This document shows positions 7,201-11,130 of a stretch of 11,130 bases of DNA, piece by piece (the first letter of the stretch is position 1; each line of letters begins with the position of its first letter). Position numbers and translations under genes: made by a program. Source of the DNA: Planctomycetota bacterium (lineage in GTDB: Bacteria > Planctomycetota > UBA8742 > SKZP01 > JAIOTL01); assembly GCA_021106775.1 (NCBI GenBank), contig JAIOTL010000462.1, positions 1 to 11,130 on the forward strand, in the 5' to 3' direction. A model generated the notes under the pieces. The model made no database searches and was not told the origin of the DNA. It saw only the letters and a program-made list of their open reading frames with translations.

Positions 7201-8264
7201 ATTGTCGGAGTATCAGAGCCGTTTCCGCTTAGTTCACCAACATATGGCATTCCACCAGCAGAGTGTGTAACACTGAATTTTGCAGTCTTCAAACCTGTCG
7301 TTAAAGGTGTGAAGGTAATTGTGAATTCGTGAGTTCCACCAGGTGGGACGGTAAGATCGGTTGTAACCATACCATCGGTAATCATATAAACCATGTCAAT
7401 ATCATCAATGATTTCTATCAAAGAAATGATAAGCTCGGAATTGCCAGTGTTTGAGATAATAAAATCAGCATTGACTGAAGCTCCGATTCCAACATCTACG
7501 AAATCATACATTGATGGAGTTATTTCAAAACTTGAAGACAGTATACCATTGCCAAACAGAACTGCCTGAAGTGGGTCAATCATTCCATCGTAACCGACAG
7601 TTATCAATCCTTCTCGAGTTCCAACAGCAGTGGGTGCGAATTCGATTGTAATAATATGCGTACTCTTTGGTGGAACGTCTGTTGGTGTTGAACCACCAGA
7701 TAATATCGTGTAATCTTCAGCATTCACACCCTCAAGGATAATATTGGTAACTGTAAGAAATTCTTCAGTTCCATTGCTAATTGTGAGATTCAATGTTTTT
7801 GTTTCACCTAGAAGAATGTCACCGAAATCAAGCAAGCTGGGAGCAAGGACAATTCCTTCACCAAATTCTCCAATACCGCTTAAATCTACAATTAACGGAG
7901 AACCTTCACCGTCATAGGCAATAGAAAGTGATGCCTCCATCAAACCTTCAGCAGTTGGTGAAAACTGAACGGTAACAAAATATTCACCGTTAGCCAGAAT
8001 CTCAGCGGGAACAGAACCTCCCTCAGTGATTGAAAAATCGTATGTATTTATCCCCTCAAGTCGAACATCTGAGATAAACACTGAATTTGCAGTTCTGTTT
8101 TTAACAGTAAACGTTACAAAATCTGGCTCGCCAATGCTTACCAATCCGAAATCATGTGATTTTGGTGATACTGAGATTGCAAAGCTGCCGGGGTTAATAT
8201 CCACGTTACAGCCGATTATTGCCAATATCATAGCAAGTGAGATAATTTTACAGTAATGAAACAT
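4251..8264 (-). CDS. Large ASH-repeat (choice-of-anchor D) lipoprotein with J-like, Fn3-like and lamin-tail domains
   Basis: The protein has 1337 residues. A hydrophobic leader ends in a lipobox (IIGC, Cys19), which predicts lipidation and anchoring to the outer or inner membrane. Eight consecutive Ig-like ASH domains of about 105 residues follow, at about 28-137, 138-245, 246-351, 352-457, 458-566, 567-673, 674-784 and 785-890. Most carry the signature 'P...(H/F)DFG...G......FTVTN' and end in LSGNG-like strands. Next come a choice-of-anchor J/MAM-like jelly-roll domain (about 891-1077, ENFDG...GW, CYLITPSLDMS), an Fn3-like domain (about 1078-1170, TYDVYFG...YYWRVEA) and a C-terminal lamin-tail domain (about 1171-1337, VLINELETGSVDWIELYNPG). 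No T9SS or sortase signal is visible at the end. AGAGGTG (8269-8275) precedes the ATG. The role is probably structural or adhesive at the cell surface. The domain calls are firm for ASH and lamin-tail and moderate for the J-like domain. The biological role is unknown. Confidence 0.92.
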   Translation of the reverse strand: MFHYCKIISLAMILAIIGCNVDINPGSFAISVSPKSHDFGLVSIGEPDFVTFTVKNRTANSVFISDVRLEGINTYDFSITEGGSVPAEILANGEYFVTVQFSPTAEGLMEASLSIAYDGEGSPLIVDLSGIGEFGEGIVLAPSLLDFGDILLGETKTLNLTISNGTEEFLTVTNIILEGVNAEDYTILSGGSTPTDVPPKSTHIITIEFAPTAVGTREGLITVGYDGMIDPLQAVLFGNGILSSSFEITPSMYDFVDVGIGASVNADFIISNTGNSELIISLIEIIDDIDMVYMITDGMVTTDLTVPPGGTHEFTITFTPLTTGLKTAKFSVTHSAGGMPYVGELSGNGSDTPTISPNAHDFGSLNVGNTSAPFTFTVTNPTAADITVTSIEITGADASSFAALPGTPSLIVPASGGTLEINVTFTPSNDNAQMATLEVNLDSGGPLLAQLMGSGSSVPEFSISPPCGTPYDFGTIAFNSSESAEFTVTNIGSGTLSLTAITIQNDTEGNFSITSGGSPVDITTGSHVIEVTFSPISVGPKSATLQIIHNANGSPCLISLTGEAATVNLTPTSHNFGNVSIGASPAPTQTFVVTNSTGNAVTVTNVEITGTDATQFMANPAGVMSQNIPPGGGTMNIVVSCTPTKTGVLSATLSITHSLGNISATLAATGTGSPELSVTPTSFDFGTLTLATPVQSRSQTFTVSNSGTGTLSITTIEISGLDGANFEITTGGSAVDLDAGDTHQVIVKFEPLHYGAKQAAIKFIHNGVSPASPHYVALYGNAVGPDFVLIPEVTAYSMGDGLVNKTKRKGFYIKNGGNQTLTVSSISISNTTDYRLVNVGAKNLVTDDISYFYLDFVPKSLGNKGTTLTINHNSTSSPYTVTVSGNGIASSDELYENFDGNSAPSGWGYTGIWQWGVPRNVGPSTAQSGTKCFGTRISANYTRNQYCYLITPSLDMSAALSPRMTFYMWMDTYHWAYYAQYQACGWLEISTDGGNTWSRNVTPDPAYNSTATVNSNNVNVWGGYNGALFRNWQRIYVNLSSFAGESSVMVAWYFYSAGYSYTRAGWYVDTVSIYDGGISYPYYPGPQDNDITTKVSGPTYTLKWACYGATTYDVYFGQVNPPTSRVANDISQKQHTVSVSTGKKYYWRVEANAGAKVFKSKVFYFETVTSHPTVLINELETGSVDWIELYNPGATPVYIGGYNITIYSKNKSSADGTFGVYYYTLLKPGETIVYHDENAASTYTNRVAFDFDWDNAAQAIEVILKKHSYYPNTGVDYMKVNTLSSHKPSDLSWSGSATSNRTNWYNWYRNSGTDTDTASDWTVRRYTADKDRKNPGQ

Positions 8265-8438
8265 TTGACACCTCTATAGTTTTTTTACTTCAAGTTACCG
8301 AAATCTATGGTTTTAGACAATATATTGCCTTAGAACTTACACTTAATCCAGCATATTAAGATGATGTTAATCAAATTTAGTTCAGAAAATGAAAAATTTT
8401 TGAATCTATATATATGTTGGACATCGGTATTTTTTTTC

Positions 8439-8468
8439 AGTATACCCTATTAGCTTATTTAATTCCAA
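8439..8468 (-). promoter_or_regulatory. Candidate promoter for the large lipoprotein gene
   Basis: Read on the minus strand, TTGGAA (8468-8463) and TATACT (8444-8439) are separated by 18 nt, a fair sigma-70-like match. It would leave a 5' leader of about 170 nt before the ATG at 8264. A 10-bp palindrome, CAATATATTG (8318-8327), lies in that leader. No terminator is visible between this gene and the upstream minus-strand gene, so read-through is also possible. Confidence 0.4.
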
Positions 8469-8493
8469 ACATTGTCTGAAATATCCAGCCTTT

Positions 8494-9213
8494 TCACTGT
8501 TTAAAAACAAAAGTTCGAATTACAAAGCCAAGCGATAAACCAATGATTAGTGCGATTAATCCAACGATTATATTAACCAAAATCCCATTGATTTTCACAC
8601 TTTTTTTTAATTCATCAATTTGCTTCTCAACTTCTTTTACGGGTATCATCACTTCTTGTTTGAGTTTAGGGTTTTTTACTGAATCTGGAAAAAGATGATG
8701 CAAAAGCATTTTCTCGAATAATTGGGTGGTTTCTTCGCGCCCAACTACAGAACTTTCTTTTTGATTGCTTCTAAATAAGCAAAGCAGTTCTATTGAGTCG
8801 AAGTTCCGTGTTCTTCCTTTACAGAGATTGAAACAGATATTCCTGAATTCTTCATATGCTTCTACATTTTCAGAGATGTCGACTACTGAAAATTTCGCAA
8901 GTAAAGTAAATTGAATCATATATTTGCCCAGGATTTCGAGTATGAATTCTTTCAGTCTTGCATTGCTACCACGAAAAAATATGAAAACTTCGAGCTTTAA
9001 GGGTGTTTTCTTCTCAGCAAAGTTTGTCATATCATCGTTGTCTGCATCGGGCTTCGTATCAGTTTTCTCCACATCTAACGGTTTTTCAGTTTTTTCACTA
9101 TCTTTTGCAGTTTCGATATTTTTGTTTTCGTCAGGTTGACTCTGTTGGGCGTTTGCGCTTCCACAAAATGCAAATATTGCAATAATCACCAAAATTATTA
9201 GGATTCGAAACAT
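8494..9213 (-). CDS. Secreted/bitopic protein of unknown function with C-terminal membrane anchor
   Basis: The protein has 239 residues. It has an N-terminal signal peptide (MFRILIILVIIAIFAFCGSANA, cleavage near 22), an acidic low-complexity linker rich in Asp, Lys and Thr (23-70), a globular region (about 71-180), a short charged helix that may form a coiled coil (182-207) and a C-terminal membrane segment (about 209-230) ending in RTFVFKQ. This suggests a periplasmic domain held in the membrane by its tail. The globular part opens with a strand-helix pattern (LKLEVFIFFRGSNARLKEFILEI) that is vaguely thioredoxin-like but lacks a CxxC at the expected place, so I do not assign a family. The ATG at 9213 is chosen because GGAGA lies 7 nt upstream. 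A TTG two codons earlier would sit only 1 nt from that site. The next gene downstream is the large lipoprotein, 229 nt away on the same strand. It is real by architecture, but its function is unknown. Confidence 0.8.
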   Translation of the reverse strand: MFRILIILVIIAIFAFCGSANAQQSQPDENKNIETAKDSEKTEKPLDVEKTDTKPDADNDDMTNFAEKKTPLKLEVFIFFRGSNARLKEFILEILGKYMIQFTLLAKFSVVDISENVEAYEEFRNICFNLCKGRTRNFDSIELLCLFRSNQKESSVVGREETTQLFEKMLLHHLFPDSVKNPKLKQEVMIPVKEVEKQIDELKKSVKINGILVNIIVGLIALIIGLSLGFVIRTFVFKQ

Positions 9214-9220
9214 ATTCAAT

Positions 9221-9225
9221 TCTCC
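9221..9225 (-). promoter_or_regulatory. Ribosome binding site that fixes the start at 9213
   Basis: On the minus strand GGAGA lies 7 nt before the ATG at 9213 but only 1 nt before an in-frame TTG at 9219, so the ATG is the start. Confidence 0.75.
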
Positions 9226-9240
9226 ATAATTGTTTTTACT

Positions 9241-9269
9241 ATCATAATGTTATGTCACAAACTTATCAA
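9241..9269 (-). promoter_or_regulatory. Good sigma-70-like promoter for the 239-residue protein gene
   Basis: On the minus strand TTGATA (9269-9264) and TATGAT (9246-9241) are separated by exactly 17 nt, with five of six consensus bases in the -10. Transcription would begin near 9234, giving a short leader of about 20 nt that includes the GGAGA site. Confidence 0.6.
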
Positions 9270-9348
9270 CAACCCATTTCAAGATTCCATCGCCTGTATT
9301 TGTTTCACAATTCATCGGTCATTATTTTAAAAAGGATGGTGCTATGTG

Positions 9349-9380
9349 CCGATTATTGATTATTCCGATTATCGATTTAT
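9349..9380 (+). repeat. Two 16-bp direct repeats in front of the dehydratase gene
   Basis: CCGATTATTGATTATT (9349-9364) is followed immediately by CCGATTATCGATTTAT (9365-9380), with 14 of 16 bases identical. The repeats cover the -35 and spacer of the candidate promoter for the dehydratase gene, so they could be an operator for a regulator binding two adjacent sites. They could also be chance in AT-rich DNA. Confidence 0.6.
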
Positions 9381-9383
9381 AAT
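9356..9383 (+). promoter_or_regulatory. Candidate promoter for the dehydratase gene
   Basis: TTGATT (9356-9361) and a perfect TATAAT (9378-9383) are separated by 16 nt. Transcription would begin near 9390, leaving a short leader containing TGGAG (9396-9400) 6 nt before the ATG at 9407. Confidence 0.45.
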
Positions 9384-9406
9384 TGATACAAATGCTGGAG
9401 CAATAA

Positions 9407-10405
9407 ATGAACCTTACAAGCAAACGCGTTTTCGTCACAGGAGCAGACGGATTTATCGGAAGTCATCTCGTCGAAGCACTGATAGATGAAGGATGTCAGG
9501 TAACCGCCCTCGCATATTACAACTCATTCAACAGTTGGGGCTGGCTTGACTCGTTCGCACCCGAAAAACTCAAGCAAATAGAAGTTGTAACAGGAGATAT
9601 TCGTGATCCAAACGGCATACGTCAGCACATCAAGAATGCGGATATAGTGTTTCATCTGGCGGCGTTAATTGCCATACCCTTCAGCTATCACTCACCCGAC
9701 TGCTATGTTGACACGAACATCAAGGGCACGCTCAACATTCTGCAGGCATCGCGCGATTTTAATGTCGAAAAAGTGCTGGTAACTTCAACTTCAGAGGTTT
9801 ACGGAACTGCAGATTATGTACCCATCGACGAACAGCATCCGAGAAAAGGACAATCACCGTATTCTGCAACGAAAATCGGCGCAGATGCCATTACCGACTC
9901 GTTTTGGCGAAGTTTTCAGCTTCCAGTTGTTACTGTTCGTCCATTCAACACATATGGTCCCAGACAGTCTGCACGGGCTGTGATTCCGACTATTATCACC
10001 CAGCTTCTCACAGGCTTTGATGAAATTAACCTTGGTGCAATTGCGCCAACTCGCGACCTTGTGTTTGTAGAGGATACTGCACGGGGATTTATTGAAATTG
10101 CTAAGGCTGACAAAGTTTTAGGTGAAGAAATCAATATTGCTACTCAGCAGGAAATTTCAATTGGCGATTTAGCTTACATAATCATTAATTTAATTAATCC
10201 AAAAGCTTCTATCAAAACAGATTCCCAGCGTCTTCGCCCAGAAAACAGCGAGGTAGAACGACTTTTAGGCAGCAGCGAAAAAATTAGAAAACTCACCAAT
10301 TGGCAACCGAGATACACACTCGAAGAAGGACTTTCCCAAACAATCGAATGGTTCCGCGACGAGTATAATCTTAAGCAGTACAAAGCAAACATTTACAACG
10401 TCTAA
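9407..10405 (+). CDS. legB: NAD-dependent nucleotide-sugar 4,6-dehydratase, LegB type
   Basis: The protein has 332 residues, full length for an extended short-chain dehydrogenase. The Rossmann NAD-binding motif is TGADGFIGSH (Gly12, Gly15, Gly18). The active site has Thr128 and Glu130 in TSTSEVYG, and Tyr152 and Lys156 in PYSATK, the set used by 4,6-dehydratases such as GDP-mannose 4,6-dehydratase. YYNSFNSWGWLD, LAALIAIPFSYHSPD and FNTYGPRQSARAVIPTIITQ are characteristic of the LegB family, which in Campylobacter converts GDP-GlcNAc to its 4-keto-6-deoxy form, the first step of legionaminic acid synthesis. The protein is cytoplasmic. TGGAG 6 nt before the ATG supports the start. The usual partners (aminotransferase, acetyltransferase, synthase) are not in the window, so the sugar made and its nucleotide (GDP or UDP) cannot be fixed. 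Family assignment is from memory of the motifs and is confident at dehydratase level, somewhat less so for LegB. Confidence 0.88.
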   Translation: MNLTSKRVFVTGADGFIGSHLVEALIDEGCQVTALAYYNSFNSWGWLDSFAPEKLKQIEVVTGDIRDPNGIRQHIKNADIVFHLAALIAIPFSYHSPDCYVDTNIKGTLNILQASRDFNVEKVLVTSTSEVYGTADYVPIDEQHPRKGQSPYSATKIGADAITDSFWRSFQLPVVTVRPFNTYGPRQSARAVIPTIITQLLTGFDEINLGAIAPTRDLVFVEDTARGFIEIAKADKVLGEEINIATQQEISIGDLAYIIINLINPKASIKTDSQRLRPENSEVERLLGSSEKIRKLTNWQPRYTLEEGLSQTIEWFRDEYNLKQYKANIYNV

Positions 10406-10418
10406 TCGCCCAAAAACG

Positions 10419-10535
10419 TGTCATCTCAAGGCTGGTGTCATTCTGAGGATATACGTGTCATTCTGAGGATATACGTGTCATTCTGAGGATATACGTGTCA
10501 TTCTGAGGACGTACTTGTCATTCTGAGGATGTACT
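10419..10535 (+). repeat. 20-bp tandem repeat array (five units plus a degenerate first unit)
   Basis: Units start at 10436, 10456, 10476, 10496 and 10516. The first three are identical (TGTCATTCTGAGGATATACG), and the last two end in GACGTACT and GATGTACT. A decayed 17-nt unit (TGTCATCTCAAGGCTGG) precedes them at 10419. There are no unique spacers, so it is not a CRISPR array. The array runs straight into the longer repeat at 10536, which starts with the same 12 bases. Confidence 0.95.
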
Positions 10536-10634
10536 TGTCATTCTGAGCGAAGCGAAGAATCCAAACTTTTAATGCAAGTTAATAATATCCCAAATCTGAA
10601 TTCTTCATTCCACTGCGTTCCTTTCAGAATGACA
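10536..10634 (+). repeat. 99-bp imperfect palindromic element (MITE/REP-like)
   Basis: The left arm is TGTCATTCTGAG followed by CGAAGCGAAGAATCC (10536-10562). The right arm (10598-10634) is the decayed inverse, ending in TCAGAATGACA. The outer 11 bases pair perfectly (10536-10546 with 10624-10634), and GAAGAAT (10554-10560) pairs with ATTCTTC (10600-10606). It has no coding capacity. The same family appears inverted at 4165-4198. From memory, motifs like TCATTCTGAGCGAAGCGAAG are scattered through many bacterial genomes as intergenic repeats. I could not check this here. Confidence 0.85.
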
Positions 10635-10645
10635 GGTTATAACCT
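10634..10645. repeat. 12-bp perfect palindrome AGGTTATAACCT
   Basis: This fully self-complementary 12-mer directly abuts the palindromic element and lies 85 nt before the next gene. It could be an operator or a by-product of the repeat insertion. Nothing else supports a role. Confidence 0.4.
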
Positions 10646-10729
10646 CTAAAATCGCCTAAATATACTGAACTTGTTTCATACTATTTTTCTAAACAGAAAA
10701 GGTTTCTTTTATATTCTCTGGAGGTTAAG

Positions 10730-11130
10730 ATGCGTAGAAAGAATACATATACCGGTTTATTGTTTTTGCTTGTTTTTACAGCACTATTAAGCTGTTCAAC
10801 CGATTCCAAAACACTCTCGCTTAATCCATCCTCATTATCTTTCGGTAATGTACATCTTGGTGACTTTCTTGAGAAAGATATTGTCGTAAAAAACAAATAC
10901 GGCAAGGATATATTAATTACAAATGTTGATGTTACCGGCTCAAACGATTTCGTAATCTCAAGCGCAACTGTAACACCAATTAATCTGCTAAATAATAATT
11001 CCATTACAATCAAAATTAAATTTACTCCTTCAATCGCAGGACCAAATAACAGCACGCTTTCAATTATTCACGATGCTTCAACTAAGGCAAAAACCCTAAA
11101 TATTTCTGGAGAAGGAGTTGCTGTACCGAG
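10730..11130 (+). CDS. ASH-domain (choice-of-anchor D) lipoprotein, N-terminal part, cut by the window edge
   Basis: The frame is open from the ATG at 10730 to the right edge, 133 complete codons. GGAGGT at 10720-10725 is the ribosome binding site. The leader MRRKNTYTGLLFLLVFTALLSC ends in a lipobox (LLSC, Cys22), predicting a lipoprotein. From about residue 28 there is one ASH Ig-like domain: LSLNPSSLSFGNVHLGDF, then KNKYGKDILITNVDVTGSNDF, IKIKFTPSIAGPNNSTLSI and LNISGEGVAVP, the usual end-strand of the domain. More repeats probably follow outside the window. It has the same architecture start as the large minus-strand lipoprotein (4251-8264), so the locus carries two related surface proteins. 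Confidence 0.92.
   Translation, partial: MRRKNTYTGLLFLLVFTALLSCSTDSKTLSLNPSSLSFGNVHLGDFLEKDIVVKNKYGKDILITNVDVTGSNDFVISSATVTPINLLNNNSITIKIKFTPSIAGPNNSTLSIIHDASTKAKTLNISGEGVAVP

Larger units (their letters stand above)
10406..10729. other. Intergenic repeat region
   Basis: No gene is supported in this stretch. It holds, from left to right, one degenerate repeat unit, five 20-bp tandem units, a 99-bp imperfect palindrome and a 12-bp perfect palindrome. The ribosome binding site of the next lipoprotein gene follows. There is no other terminator after the dehydratase gene, so the palindrome may also serve that purpose. Confidence 0.8.

Noticed and set aside
6118..7332. Plus-strand frames of 87-119 codons inside the large lipoprotein gene
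   Set aside because: These recur at the spacing of the ASH repeats because the antisense of Thr/Val/Gly-rich beta strands is also open. They have no starts with binding sites and no plausible protein features.
10436..10562. Possible CRISPR array
   Set aside because: The repeats are directly contiguous with no unique spacers, and the unit merges into a palindromic dispersed repeat. No cas genes are nearby.
10681..11055. A 124-codon minus-strand frame at the right edge
   Set aside because: It is antisense to the lipoprotein start, which has a GGAGGT site, a signal peptide with lipobox and an ASH domain.

Overview
The window is AT-rich bacterial DNA of a didermic (outer-membrane) type: almost every protein starts with a signal peptide or lipobox. 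No rRNA, tRNA, CRISPR array or transposase is visible. Choice-of-anchor D (ASPM-SPD-2-Hydin, 'ASH') repeats, a choice-of-anchor J-like domain, a YDVYFG-type Fn3 domain and a lamin-tail domain in one lipoprotein are typical of the FCB group (Ignavibacteria, Kapabacteria, Cloacimonadota and relatives) and are also seen in Planctomycetes. The clear GGAGG-type ribosome binding sites argue against a classical Bacteroidetes. The phylum is not decided by this window.

Layout. (1) 1-303: possible tail of an upstream gene, then about 200 nt with no convincing gene. (2) 304-3855, plus strand: a three-gene, operon-like cassette. It encodes an anti-sigma-like single-pass membrane protein, a secreted helical protein with a DUF3106-like LPEEQR segment, and a very basic secreted protein with Met/His/Arg-rich tandem repeats and four LPPEKR-type modules. 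A strong intrinsic terminator ends it (3947-3977). (3) 3978-4250: convergent intergenic DNA with a second, bidirectional-looking hairpin and one copy of a dispersed repeat. (4) 8264-4251, minus strand: a 1337-residue lipoprotein of eight ASH domains plus J-like, Fn3-like and lamin-tail domains. (5) 9213-8494, minus strand: a 239-residue secreted/bitopic protein of unknown function behind a good sigma-70-like promoter. (6) 9407-10405, plus strand: a LegB-type NAD-dependent nucleotide-sugar 4,6-dehydratase. (7) 10406-10729: five 20-bp tandem repeats running into a 99-bp imperfect palindrome of the same family as the repeat at 4165. (8) 10730 to the right edge: the start of a second ASH-domain lipoprotein.

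How the genes may work together. The theme is the cell envelope. The left cassette looks like a regulated envelope or periplasmic stress set (membrane regulator plus secreted helical effectors), although no sigma factor is visible in the window. The middle and right carry surface or periplasmic lipoproteins of Ig-like repeats next to one nucleotide-sugar enzyme that could feed surface glycan or protein glycosylation. These links are inferred from adjacency and sequence style only.
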